From positions 111,126 to 175,125 of the forward strand of contig JAGCZH010000016.1 in the NCBI GenBank assembly GCA_017960475.1: DNA of 64,000 nt, written 5' to 3'. The position numbers were made by a program, and so were the translations under genes. This document shows, piece by piece, positions 17,756-26,442 of the stretch. The stretch comes from Bacteroidales bacterium (GTDB lineage Bacteria > Bacteroidota > Bacteroidia > Bacteroidales > P3). How positions within the stretch are numbered: position 1 is the first letter of the stretch; each line of letters starts with the position of its first letter. The notes under the pieces are model-generated. The model had not been told where the DNA came from. It worked only from the letters and a program-made list of their open reading frames with translations, and searched no databases.

Positions 17756-18098
17756 CATGACAGAAAAAAATAACACTGCTATGAACGAAGGAAAATTGTA
17801 TTACAGTATCGGCGAGGTCGCCGAAATGCTTGGTGTCAACCAGTCGCTGCTAAGGTTTTGGGAAAAAGAGTTCCGTGAACTGCGTCCCGCAAAAAACAAA
17901 AAAGGTACCCGCAGCTATACCAAAGAGGATATCTCTTTGTTGAAAAGGATATACTATCTTACTAAAGAGTGTGGTCTGACTCTCGAAGGGACCCGTCAGC
18001 AACTGAAAAACGACAAAACGCCAGACCAAAGAATGGAATTGGTTCAAACACTTACCGATGTGAGAAATTTTTTGATCCAAATGAAACAAAATTTATAA
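17745..18098 (+). CDS. MerR-family transcriptional regulator
   Basis: A 117-residue DNA-binding protein with one MerR winged-helix domain: YYSIGEVAEMLGVNQSLLRFWEKEF is the recognition helix region (shown in part: GEVAEMLGVNQSLLRFWE), followed by the wing KKGTRSYTKEDI and a second helix pair. The C-terminal portion is too short for a metal-binding effector domain, and no cysteine cluster is seen. It overlaps lptD by 11 nt, so the two are co-transcribed and probably translationally coupled. Internal ATGs at codons 5 and 13 are alternative starts. Its targets are unknown. Confidence 0.9.
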   Translation: MSTDMTEKNNTAMNEGKLYYSIGEVAEMLGVNQSLLRFWEKEFRELRPAKNKKGTRSYTKEDISLLKRIYYLTKECGLTLEGTRQQLKNDKTPDQRMELVQTLTDVRNFLIQMKQNL

Positions 18099-18232
18099 TG
18101 TGGCGTTATTATTAATATTTGATAATATTTATTAGGATAGCATACATTTCAGATGTTGATTATTAATACATTATTCTGAATATTTAGTTCTTGCTTAATA
18201 AAAACATTTCATACTCATTAAAATAATCCAAA

Positions 18233-18958
18233 ATGAAAAAACGTCTATTTTTTTTGGCTGCAGCTTTTGCTGGTCTTTTCACTTTTGTGTCCTGCGATGA
18301 AATAAACTTTTTCGAGGATGACAATCCAATGGAAGGTCTTCTGGGATCTGCAACAATTGTTGTCGACAAAGACGGAGTAAGTGATACTACCAAGTACACG
18401 TCGAGTATTGTTGACGCATTCTCAAAAATCGACTCTCTTGAGACAGAGTATAAAGCCTCTGTTGGCTTGTGCGCAAATGTCAACCTTACAGAGTCGAATG
18501 CAAGTTTGCAATTTCCGTTCATGTATTTCCGCTTGAATGACACAGTGACAGGAAACTACCAGTTTGACACTATTTTGTCGATGGACTTGTTGCTCAACCT
18601 AAACTTTGAGACTATGAGTCAGATTCTCGCTGATCCCTATGGTGATAATATGATTCTCGTAGCTGAAAGCGATACTGCATGGTATTTGTCACATGCTGGA
18701 AGTCTGACAATCTCCCAGTACCCCTCTGTGGGACATTTTGTAGAATGCAGTTTCAATAATGTGGAAGCATTCTATATCACCCAATCTGGTATCGATCGTT
18801 TCAACACTGACATTAATAACATGGATTTCAGTCATGTTAACGATCTTGGATACTATTTCCCCAATGCTACAATCTCTGGCAATTCTTCCTGCCGTCGTAC
18901 TACCATTGTCAGCAGACTCATCAAAACCGCTTTTGAGGAAGGTGGGCTGACAAAATAA
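18233..18958 (+). CDS. Putative lipoprotein with acidic N-terminus, unknown function
   Basis: A 241-residue protein with a lipoprotein signal (MKKRLFFLAAAFAGLFTFVSC); the lipidated cysteine is Cys21. The residues just after it, CDEINFFEDDNP, are acidic, which in several Bacteroidetes acts as a lipoprotein export signal towards the cell surface, so surface exposure is possible. The rest is a soluble domain of about 210 residues that I do not recognise. It lies 134 nt after merR and 51 nt before a barrel protein gene on the same strand. Confidence 0.75.
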   Translation: MKKRLFFLAAAFAGLFTFVSCDEINFFEDDNPMEGLLGSATIVVDKDGVSDTTKYTSSIVDAFSKIDSLETEYKASVGLCANVNLTESNASLQFPFMYFRLNDTVTGNYQFDTILSMDLLLNLNFETMSQILADPYGDNMILVAESDTAWYLSHAGSLTISQYPSVGHFVECSFNNVEAFYITQSGIDRFNTDINNMDFSHVNDLGYYFPNATISGNSSCRRTTIVSRLIKTAFEEGGLTK

Positions 18959-19009
18959 TGATGGTAAGAACAAGTGAGGCTTGTTTTTAATAACGCCAGA
19001 GGAATTATA

Positions 19010-19843
19010 ATGAAGCCATCAATAAGTGGCTTGATTCTGATAGTGGTGCTGTTTAGAGCGGCACCACTTTTTGCACAGTTTGATTCACATGTGGTGAGTG
19101 GCGCTTCGGCGGCCATGGGCGATGTCACCGTTATAGCTGATGAGCCTCTCGCTGCCACAATGGGTATCGCCTCTTTGGTATCACATGAAAAGACATCTGT
19201 AGCTGCCTCGTTTACACATGGTTTTGTCTCTGATGGTCTTGATGTGGCCGCTTTGGCCATCATACATCCGCTCCCTTTCGGTACAGCTGCGGTGGCAGTG
19301 GATCGTTTTGGAGATAAAATGTACAACGAAATGTGCGCGTCGATGACATACGCAATCCCTCTTGGGGACAATGTGGGATTCGGAGCCGCCTTCCATTATC
19401 TCCATTCCGGGACTTCAGATCCGCTTTACGAACCCTTAAGTCGCATGACCTTCTCTCTGGCACTCCGATATTTACCTGTTGAGGATGTCTCTATTTCTTT
19501 TCGCGCTTACAATCCTATCGCTGTGCTTTCTTCCACTCCCAATGATGTGCGTGTTCCGGCTATCTTTTCCCTTGGGGCGACATATCAATTCCTTGATGAA
19601 TTGCTTGGTGTGGCCGAGATAGAGAAGAACCTCATCTATCCGGTCAATTTTAAATTCGGACTGGAATACCGTTTTCTCGTATCGTATGCTTTCCGTCTAG
19701 GTCTTGAGACTGCGCCTCTGGTTTATTCTTTCGGTTTTGGAATAAAGGGCAGCCAGTGGGGTGTGGATATTGCAGCCCAAATGCATAACTATCTTGGAAT
19801 GACTTCGGTATTATCTCTTTATTACTCGTTTGGCAACGATTAA
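19010..19843 (+). CDS. Outer-membrane beta-barrel protein, PorV/PorQ-like
   Basis: A 277-residue protein from ATG 19010, chosen because it begins a clean signal peptide (MKPSISGLILIVVLFRAAPLFAQ); a GTG 36 nt upstream would add a hydrophilic extension. The mature start FDSHVVSGASAAMGDVTVIA and repeated amphipathic strands (SFTHGFV, AAFHYLHSG, LALRYLPVEDVSISF, FKFGLEYRF) resemble the PorV/PorQ group linked to type IX secretion. No other secretion gene is present here, so I assign only a barrel of that kind. The gene lies in a plus-strand run after lptD and merR. Confidence 0.72.
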   Translation: MKPSISGLILIVVLFRAAPLFAQFDSHVVSGASAAMGDVTVIADEPLAATMGIASLVSHEKTSVAASFTHGFVSDGLDVAALAIIHPLPFGTAAVAVDRFGDKMYNEMCASMTYAIPLGDNVGFGAAFHYLHSGTSDPLYEPLSRMTFSLALRYLPVEDVSISFRAYNPIAVLSSTPNDVRVPAIFSLGATYQFLDELLGVAEIEKNLIYPVNFKFGLEYRFLVSYAFRLGLETAPLVYSFGFGIKGSQWGVDIAAQMHNYLGMTSVLSLYYSFGND

Positions 19844-19879
19844 TGCCAATATGTACAGGTTATTATACAATTGTCTGTC

Positions 19880-21961
19880 ATGCTGCGTCGCTTATGCATA
19901 TTGTTTTTCTCCCTCTTTCTGATAAACCCGCTCTGTCGGGCTCAATACAATATCGAGGACTTCATGCTGGAGGCTATAGAAACATGGATGGAGCAGAATG
20001 ACGACGAAACAGATCCTGACGAATTGATAGAGTGGTTCTTGGAAAGTAAAGAGACACCTTTGAATATCAACGACACTTTGTCCGAAAGATATCGCTCCCT
20101 CCCATTCCTCTCGGATTTCCAACGTTCTGCCATCAATGCCTATATAGCCCAGAATGGAGAGCTCGTCACTTTGGCTGAGTTGCATTTCATAAATGGATTG
20201 GACTCCCTTACCATCATGTTGTTAAATGTTGTCTCAACAGTCAGCCCTTCTGACAAAGATAAGACACTCTCATGGAAAGACATTGTGACACATGGGCATA
20301 GCAACCTGCGTACTGGCATGCGCTTTTCATTTCCTGAAAGCCGCGGCTATGAGGAGGACATATACAGAGGCTCTCCTTTAAGGCTCTATTTCAGATATAA
20401 CTATAAATATCACGAGCGTTTCTCTTTTCTGCTGTCTGGCGATAAAGACCCTGGAGAGGCGTTGCGGTTTGCTTTATCCAAGAGTGGTGATAATGTGTCT
20501 GATTATGGTTTCGATTTTTATGGCTTCCATATTATGGTTAGAGATATTGGCATGGTCAAATCTGCCATTATAGGCCAGTATAATTTGCAGTTTGGCCAAG
20601 GACTAACCTTGTGGACAGGTTATGCTCCTTGGGGAGTGGGAAGTATGCCTTTGCGTCGCTACGGACAGGGAATAAGACCTGCCAGTGCCTTTTGTGAATA
20701 TGGATATCTACAAGGTGTTGCGACAACTTTGTCGTTAATACCGAATAAATTGGACATGACTCTGTTTTTTTCAGATGTCAACAGAGACGCTACATCAACA
20801 GACAGCATAGGCAACACTTTCTCCTCTTTTTATCTCTCTGGTTATCATCGCACCGCCAATGAACTATCTAAAAAACACGCTCTGGGGGAGCGCCTTGTCG
20901 GCACACATATTCAATATACACCATCGAATATGACTTTTGGTGTAACGGCGGTATACACATCTCTGGACTCTGAGATAATGCCCACGGAGAGATTATATAA
21001 CCATTTTGCTTTCAGAGGTAAAACCAATCTTAATATAGGCGCTGATTTCTCTTTGCTCACACGCAGGGTCCTTTGGTTTGGCGAGGTTGCCGGTTCATAC
21101 AATAACACCTTGGACAATTACGAGATTCAGAGTATTCCTGTTTCCGCTCTTGCTGGATTTCAGTTCAATGTCAACTCTGACAACATGTTCTCCCTTGTGG
21201 CTCATTATAATTCCCCTCTTTATCACAATCTGCATTCCAACACTATAGGTGGTGGAGGCACAACTCAAGGTGGTTCGGGTTTACTGTTCTTCTTCCGTAC
21301 TGTCTTCCAGTCGGGTTTTCTTTTGCAGTCATCGGTAGACCTGTCTACTTTCCCATGGTTCCGCTACCGTGTTTATAGTCCATCGACGTCCGTTGTCTAT
21401 CGTTGTAGGGTAACAAAGGATATTTCTCGTCACACCACTTTCTCTTTCTATATGCATAGCTCGTACTCTCAGCGCAATAGCGACGCGGAGATGTATTATA
21501 CAGAGAATACCGCCCGTCGTCAGGTGAATATTATGCTCAATTATAATGCCTCGTCTCAGTGGCGGTTTATGTCACGAGTGGTTTTCTCTCATTTCAGTTG
21601 TGAAGACCATGCTTCATTGTCAGGGTTTCTTATGTCGCAGGATGCCCAATACCAGTCTAGGTTGAAGGGTAATCCTTTCAGTATTACGGCAAGGCTCTCT
21701 GTTTTCGACATTGATGCTTACGATGCCAGAATCTTTATTTACGAGAACGATTTGGTTTACGAGTATAGTTCTCCTATGGTTACTGGCAGGGGTATTAGAT
21801 CCTTCCTCTTGTGCCGCATGGATTTAGGCTCTTCCTTTTCTATAGGACTTAAATATGCTGTTGTTTTCTTGCCGGGGAATGACGAGATTGGCTCTGGTTA
21901 TGACCGTATCTCCGGCAACCATCGCCATGACATTAAGGCCCAGCTATGCTGGCGCTTTTAG
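19880..21961 (+). CDS. Helix-hairpin-helix outer-membrane barrel protein, unknown function
   Basis: A 693-residue protein from ATG 19880; a TTG 9 nt earlier would add three residues. After the signal peptide (MLRRLCILFFSLFLINPLCRAQ) comes a region at about 25-130 with helix-hairpin-helix-like repeats (NINDTLSERYRSLPFLSDFQ, ELHFINGLDSLT). The remaining 550 residues have barrel strand patterns and end in Phe (QLCWRF), a typical terminal strand. The architecture recurs in Bacteroidetes without an assigned role. It is 36 nt downstream of the PorV-like gene, so the two are probably one transcript. Confidence 0.75.
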   Translation: MLRRLCILFFSLFLINPLCRAQYNIEDFMLEAIETWMEQNDDETDPDELIEWFLESKETPLNINDTLSERYRSLPFLSDFQRSAINAYIAQNGELVTLAELHFINGLDSLTIMLLNVVSTVSPSDKDKTLSWKDIVTHGHSNLRTGMRFSFPESRGYEEDIYRGSPLRLYFRYNYKYHERFSFLLSGDKDPGEALRFALSKSGDNVSDYGFDFYGFHIMVRDIGMVKSAIIGQYNLQFGQGLTLWTGYAPWGVGSMPLRRYGQGIRPASAFCEYGYLQGVATTLSLIPNKLDMTLFFSDVNRDATSTDSIGNTFSSFYLSGYHRTANELSKKHALGERLVGTHIQYTPSNMTFGVTAVYTSLDSEIMPTERLYNHFAFRGKTNLNIGADFSLLTRRVLWFGEVAGSYNNTLDNYEIQSIPVSALAGFQFNVNSDNMFSLVAHYNSPLYHNLHSNTIGGGGTTQGGSGLLFFFRTVFQSGFLLQSSVDLSTFPWFRYRVYSPSTSVVYRCRVTKDISRHTTFSFYMHSSYSQRNSDAEMYYTENTARRQVNIMLNYNASSQWRFMSRVVFSHFSCEDHASLSGFLMSQDAQYQSRLKGNPFSITARLSVFDIDAYDARIFIYENDLVYEYSSPMVTGRGIRSFLLCRMDLGSSFSIGLKYAVVFLPGNDEIGSGYDRISGNHRHDIKAQLCWRF

Positions 21962-22036
21962 ATAGAAACAGTATATTGGCTAAATAGTGGTGGGGGAGAG
22001 GTACACCTTTAGTCTGATAATGTGTGTAAGCACAGC

Positions 22037-22771
22037 TTAAGCAATCAAACCTTGTTCCTGAAGCTTCTTGTAACTTTTTTCCGCAGCCAGTTGTTCCGCG
22101 GCCTTTATTGAGTATTCTACAGCCGACTCGGCAGGTTCGCCACAAATGCGTACCTGAACCTCGTACTCTTTTCTTGAAGACCCTTTTTTACCCTGAGTGG
22201 TGATGTTTATCACCTCAAAGGATACTTTTTTCCTCTCTCTTTGCCCCCAATCAATCAGCTTGCTTTTATAATTCCATTCCTCTTGGGATATGGCTTCAAT
22301 ATCGAGATGAACTCTAAGTATTCTGTCAACCAGAACCTTTTGGGTGAACTTAAATCCTTTCTCCAAATAGATGGCTCCTACCAGAGCTTCGAAAGCATCG
22401 CCGTCAATGGATTTGAATATTCCGTGCTGCTCTTTGTTGTACTGTATAAGTTCGGAAAGACCTATTTTTTTTGCTAACTTGTTCAGGTTGTTACGGCTTA
22501 CAATCTTGGATCTTGTCTCGGTAAGGAAGCCCTCACCTTCGTAAGGGAATTTGTGATACAGGTAGTCGGCCACAACAGAGCTTAAAACAGTATCACCCAG
22601 ATACTCTAGTCGTTCGTTGTTAATGCGGTGACCCATGGGCGCTTCCAACGATTTGGAGCGATGGATGAAAGCGACCTGATATATATCGGTCTTCCGAGGT
22701 TTAAATCCGAGTATGTTTTTGAAGAAGCGATAAAAAGCCTCGTCTTTTTTTCTGCGTTTAAAGAAAGTCAT
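22037..22771 (-). CDS. rnc: Ribonuclease III
   Basis: Double-stranded RNA endonuclease for rRNA and mRNA processing. It has 244 residues. The catalytic domain carries the signature NNERLEYLGDTVLSSVVADY near residue 50 and the second acidic pair in DAFEALVGAIYLEKG. The C-terminal double-stranded RNA-binding domain spans about 170-240 (SKLIDWGQRERKKVSFEV, AEQLAAEKSYKKLQ). It is 9 nt downstream of fabF, forming the familiar acpP-fabF-rnc operon. Confidence 0.97.
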   Translation of the reverse strand: MTFFKRRKKDEAFYRFFKNILGFKPRKTDIYQVAFIHRSKSLEAPMGHRINNERLEYLGDTVLSSVVADYLYHKFPYEGEGFLTETRSKIVSRNNLNKLAKKIGLSELIQYNKEQHGIFKSIDGDAFEALVGAIYLEKGFKFTQKVLVDRILRVHLDIEAISQEEWNYKSKLIDWGQRERKKVSFEVINITTQGKKGSSRKEYEVQVRICGEPAESAVEYSIKAAEQLAAEKSYKKLQEQGLIA

Positions 22772-22780
22772 AATGGCTGT

Positions 22781-24028
22781 CTAGCTTTCGAATTTCTTGA
22801 ATGCAAGACACACATTATGTCCGCCAAAACCAAAGGCGTTGCTCAATGCGAAACGCACATCTCTTTTGACGGCCTTATGGAAAGTGAAATTGAGAGGCTC
22901 AATATTGGGGTCGTCAGTGAAGTGATTGATGGTTGGCGGCACAATGCCTTCTTTGATTGCCAAAATTGTCGCTATGGCCTCCACGCCACCTGCGGCGCCT
23001 AGCATATGCCCTGTCATCGACTTGGTCGAGTTAAGGTTGATTTTTTTTGCATGGTCACCAAAAAGGCGCGCGATTGCTTTGGGCTCCGATCTGTCGCCAA
23101 TAGGAGTCGATGTGCCATGGGTGTTGATATGGTCAACATCTTCCGGTTTCATTCCAGACTCCTCAATGGCTATGCGCATAGCCTCGTATGCACCATCGCC
23201 ATCGGGGTGTGAGGCGGTGATATGGAAAGCATCAGCGGAAAGACCACAGCCTGTCAGTTCAGCGTAAATCTTTGCTCCGCGTGATATGGCATGTTCCATT
23301 TCCTCTAACACCAAAGCACCAGCGCCTTCAGCAAGGACAAAACCGTCACGGTCCTTGTCGAAAGGACGGGAGGCTGTGGCGGGGTCGTCGTTGCGCAGCG
23401 ACAAAGCCTGCATAGAGGTGAATCCTCCAATGCTGCACTCTGTCACAGCGGCTTCTGAGCCGCCAGCGATAATGGCATCGGCTTTGCCTAAGCGAATGAG
23501 GTTGAAAGCATCGCTTATTGCCGCTGCCGATGAGGCGCAAGCGGCGACGGTACAGTAGTTGGGACCACGATAACCATGACGAATTGAGATAAGTCCTGCA
23601 CAGATGTTGGAAATCATTCGAGTGCAGAAGAAGGGGCTGAAGTACGGCGTTTTGTTGCCTTCAACATATTTCATCACTTCGTCCTGGAAAGTGAACACTC
23701 CGCCATTGCCGCTGCCCCATATCACACCAATGCGTTTTTTGTCGGGCAGTGTGTCAATCGCGGAGTCCTTTATGGCTTCTTCCGAAGCCACCATTCCAAA
23801 TTGAGAGAAGAGGTCTAGTTTCTTGCTCTCTTTCCGGTCGAAATATTCCAGCGGGTCAAATCCTTTAACCTCGCAGGCTATTTTGCATTTGAATTTTGTC
23901 GTGTCAAATCGAGTAATTAGGCTGGCACCACTTACTCCGTTAAGCATCGACTGCCACGTGCTGGTTACATCGTTACCTAACGGTGTAAGTGATCCCAAAC
24001 CTGTAACAACTACTCTTTTCAGATTCAT
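22781..24028 (-). CDS. fabF: Beta-ketoacyl-ACP synthase II
   Basis: Elongates acyl-ACP with malonyl-ACP in type II fatty acid synthesis. At 415 residues it has the thiolase-fold Cys-His-His triad: Cys in TVAACASSAAA near 165, His in INTHGTSTPIGD near 305 and His in TKSMTGHMLGAAGG near 340. The C-terminal SNAFGFGGHN loop is also present. It lies 12 nt after acpP, so the carrier and synthase are co-expressed. Confidence 0.97.
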   Translation of the reverse strand: MNLKRVVVTGLGSLTPLGNDVTSTWQSMLNGVSGASLITRFDTTKFKCKIACEVKGFDPLEYFDRKESKKLDLFSQFGMVASEEAIKDSAIDTLPDKKRIGVIWGSGNGGVFTFQDEVMKYVEGNKTPYFSPFFCTRMISNICAGLISIRHGYRGPNYCTVAACASSAAAISDAFNLIRLGKADAIIAGGSEAAVTECSIGGFTSMQALSLRNDDPATASRPFDKDRDGFVLAEGAGALVLEEMEHAISRGAKIYAELTGCGLSADAFHITASHPDGDGAYEAMRIAIEESGMKPEDVDHINTHGTSTPIGDRSEPKAIARLFGDHAKKINLNSTKSMTGHMLGAAGGVEAIATILAIKEGIVPPTINHFTDDPNIEPLNFTFHKAVKRDVRFALSNAFGFGGHNVCLAFKKFES

Positions 24029-24040
24029 ATAGAATCTTTT

Positions 24041-24277
24041 TTATTTTCCGGCATTCTCTATGAAGGAGATGGCGTCACCTACAGTGGCAATCTTTTCAGC
24101 CTCAGCTTCCGGAATCTGGATGTCGAACTCTTTCTCAAGTTCCATGATTAACTCAACGGTATCGAGCGAGTCTGCTCCGAGATCGTTTGTGAAACTGGCT
24201 TCTGGAGTAACATCTTTTTCATCGACACCAAGCTTATCAACGATGATAGCTTTTACTTTAGTTGCAATTTCAGACAT
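24041..24277 (-). CDS. acpP: Acyl carrier protein
   Basis: Carries growing acyl chains on a phosphopantetheine arm. It has 78 residues, strongly acidic, with the attachment serine in [15 protein letters not shown]. It is the first gene of acpP-fabF-rnc. The start is supported by length and by the conserved beginning [18 protein letters not shown]. Confidence 0.98.
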   Translation of the reverse strand: MSEIATKVKAIIVDKLGVDEKDVTPEASFTNDLGADSLDTVELIMELEKEFDIQIPEAEAEKIATVGDAISFIENAGK

Positions 24278-24306
24278 TTCTAATTATTTTTATGAATTAA
24301 ACAGTT

Positions 24307-24315
24307 TGCAAAGTA
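24307..24315 (-). promoter_or_regulatory. Putative -7 box of the acpP operon
   Basis: TTACTTTGC on the minus strand, 30 nt before the acpP ATG; one mismatch to TANNTTTGC. Confidence 0.35.
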
Positions 24316-24555
24316 ACGAAAAAAAAATCATTTAATCACTATTCTTGTCATTATTTATAAGTGTTAAATATATTAATAATTTGTTGTACAGTATCATATG
24401 TGTGTTATTTTTTTTGTCTCCTTTTTCATTCATTTTTTTGAAAAATATTCTTGAAAATCAAATAAATAAAAAAAATAGTATAATCGTAATTTATTGATAA
24501 TGAATTATAAATTTTTTTGTTTCATTTTTTTGCTATTTTATCCATTTTTTCTTCT

Positions 24556-24563
24556 TATTTTTG
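24556..24563 (+). promoter_or_regulatory. Putative promoter of purN
   Basis: TATTTTTG fits the -7 consensus, 47 nt before purN. A TTTTG at 24528-24532 could be the -33 element, although the 23-nt spacing is slightly long. Confidence 0.45.
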
Positions 24564-24609
24564 CATTTTCCTATGGATAATATCAACCTTTTTTTACTTA
24601 TAATAACGT

Positions 24610-25209
24610 ATGCCTAATACTAAACGATTAGCTATTTTTGCCTCTGGCAATGGAACTAACGCACAACAGATAACGGAATACTTCTCCAACCGCGCTGATG
24701 TGGTTGTGGATATCATCATTTATAATAAACGTGACGCATATGTTGCGGTTCGAGCACAGAATTTGGGCGTCGAGTCACGTTTCTTCTCCCGTCGTGACTT
24801 CATGGAGTCTGATGTCGTTCTAGACTTGTTGAAGGAGCGGAACATTGACTATGTTATTCTGGCTGGTTTTTTGCTCCTTGTCCCTGAGAACATTCTCCAA
24901 GCGTATCCTCATCGTGTTATTAATATCCATCCTGCTTTGTTGCCTAAGTTTGGCGGCAAAGGCATGTATGGTCACCATGTCCATGATGCTGTGGTCGCCA
25001 GCCATGAGACGGAAACGGGCATCACAATACATGTTGTCGATAACCGCTACGATTGCGGAACAACTATTTTCCAGGCTCGCTGCAAGGTGTCTCCTACGGA
25101 TACCCCCGACGATGTCGCTGCCAATATTCATCTCCTTGAGAAGGAGTATTTCCCCAAGGTTATTGATGCCTATATCTTCGACAAACCGATGCCTGTGCAG
25201 AATTTGTAA
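24610..25209 (+). CDS. purN: Phosphoribosylglycinamide formyltransferase
   Basis: Transfers the formyl group of 10-formyl-THF to GAR in purine synthesis. It has 199 residues. The substrate P-loop is ASGNGTNAQQI near residue 10, the folate site VILAGFLLLVPENIL, and the catalytic Asn/His in INIHPALLPKFGGKGMYG; the partner Asp lies in NRYDCGTTIF. Seventy-five bases separate it from the glycosyltransferase gene on the same strand. Confidence 0.96.
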   Translation: MPNTKRLAIFASGNGTNAQQITEYFSNRADVVVDIIIYNKRDAYVAVRAQNLGVESRFFSRRDFMESDVVLDLLKERNIDYVILAGFLLLVPENILQAYPHRVINIHPALLPKFGGKGMYGHHVHDAVVASHETETGITIHVVDNRYDCGTTIFQARCKVSPTDTPDDVAANIHLLEKEYFPKVIDAYIFDKPMPVQNL

Positions 25210-25284
25210 GCAAACAGGTTTGTGTCGTTCCGCATATATATTATATATAAATAATCACTGTATAATATAAATTGATTGGTTCCT

Positions 25285-26442
25285 GTGCGAATAGCTGTAA
25301 ACACTAGGTTGTTGCTGCCGAGTCGTCTAGATGGTATCGGGTGGTTCTCTTTCGAATCGCTGCGTCGAATTGTCACTGACCATCCGGAGCATCAGTTCTT
25401 TTTTCTTTTTGATCGTAAGCCGGCGCAAGAATTCATCTTTGCCGACAATGTCTTTCCAGTCGTTCTCTTCCCACAGGCTCGTCATCCACTTTTGTGGTGG
25501 CTTTTTTTTGAATGGAGTGTGCCATACGCTTTGCGCAAATACAAGATTGACCTTTTTGTCTCCACTGACGGATGGATGTCGTTGAGGACAGATGTCCCGA
25601 CTTTGACGGTCATGCACGATCTTAACTTTGAACATGCTGACGACTATCTGCGGCGCTCACATCAGCGCTATATGAAACACTTTTTTCCTCTTTTTGCTGC
25701 CAAAGCCACAAGAATAGCCACAGTGTCGCAGTTCTCTAAAACAGACATCTCTAATGTTTACGGTGTCTCTGAGGATAAGATTGATGTTGTATACAATGGG
25801 TCAAACGCTAATTATCGCCCTTGCTCGTCGGAAGAGATAGAGCAGACAAAGGACAGATACAGTGATGGTTTCCCATTTTTTCTTTTTGTTGGCACTCTGT
25901 CACGCCGTAAAAATCTTGCCAATATCTTACGTGCTTATGAGAAGTTCAAGCAGTCTCATCCTAATAGCGATATGCGTATGGTTGTCGCTGGCAGCAAGTA
26001 TAGTATTGACAGTGACCTCGCAGAGACCATGCAACAAATGGTATACAAAGATTGTGTGAAATTCCTCGGTCATGTCGATTCCCACACGCTTGCCATGCTC
26101 ACTGGCAGTTCAACGGCTTTGGTATACACCTCTTTGTTCGAAGGTTTCGGTATCCCTATAATTGAGGCTTACAATGCCGAGACCGCCGTAATAACTTCGA
26201 CGGTGACGTCAATGCCCGAGGTGGCTGGCGATGCGGCTTTGCTTGTCGACCCTCTGTCGGTTGACGATATCGCTGATGCCATGACTCGCATAGCTGATGA
26301 TGATAGTCTACGAAGCGACCTGATTCAGCGTGGCAGGATTCAGCGCACACTTTTTTCGTGGGACCGCACTGCGGCACTTTTATGGCAGAGCATTATGGCT
26401 ACATATAACGACTCTATAAATCAAAAATCTATATCAAAATGA
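25285..26442 (+). CDS. Glycosyltransferase family 4 protein
   Basis: A GT-B fold, retaining glycosyltransferase of 385 residues. I choose GTG 25285, giving MRIAVNTRLLL, a start common in this family; a TTG 9 nt upstream is the alternative. The N-terminal acceptor domain shows RLDGIGWFSFESLRRI. The C-terminal nucleotide-sugar domain has the FLFVGTLSRRKNLANIL loop, followed by LVYTSLFEGFGIPIIEAYN with the EX7E-type glutamates. The next gene overlaps it by four bases (ATGA), so the two are translationally coupled. The sugar and acceptor are unknown; an envelope glycan is likely. Confidence 0.9.
   Translation: MRIAVNTRLLLPSRLDGIGWFSFESLRRIVTDHPEHQFFFLFDRKPAQEFIFADNVFPVVLFPQARHPLLWWLFFEWSVPYALRKYKIDLFVSTDGWMSLRTDVPTLTVMHDLNFEHADDYLRRSHQRYMKHFFPLFAAKATRIATVSQFSKTDISNVYGVSEDKIDVVYNGSNANYRPCSSEEIEQTKDRYSDGFPFFLFVGTLSRRKNLANILRAYEKFKQSHPNSDMRMVVAGSKYSIDSDLAETMQQMVYKDCVKFLGHVDSHTLAMLTGSSTALVYTSLFEGFGIPIIEAYNAETAVITSTVTSMPEVAGDAALLVDPLSVDDIADAMTRIADDDSLRSDLIQRGRIQRTLFSWDRTAALLWQSIMATYNDSINQKSISK

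Larger units (their letters stand above)
24278..24609. other. A/T-rich divergent intergenic region, acpP/purN
   Basis: 332 nt between divergent genes, strongly T-rich on the plus strand in its right half. I see one -7-like box for each gene and no hairpin, tRNA or small ORF. Confidence 0.6.
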
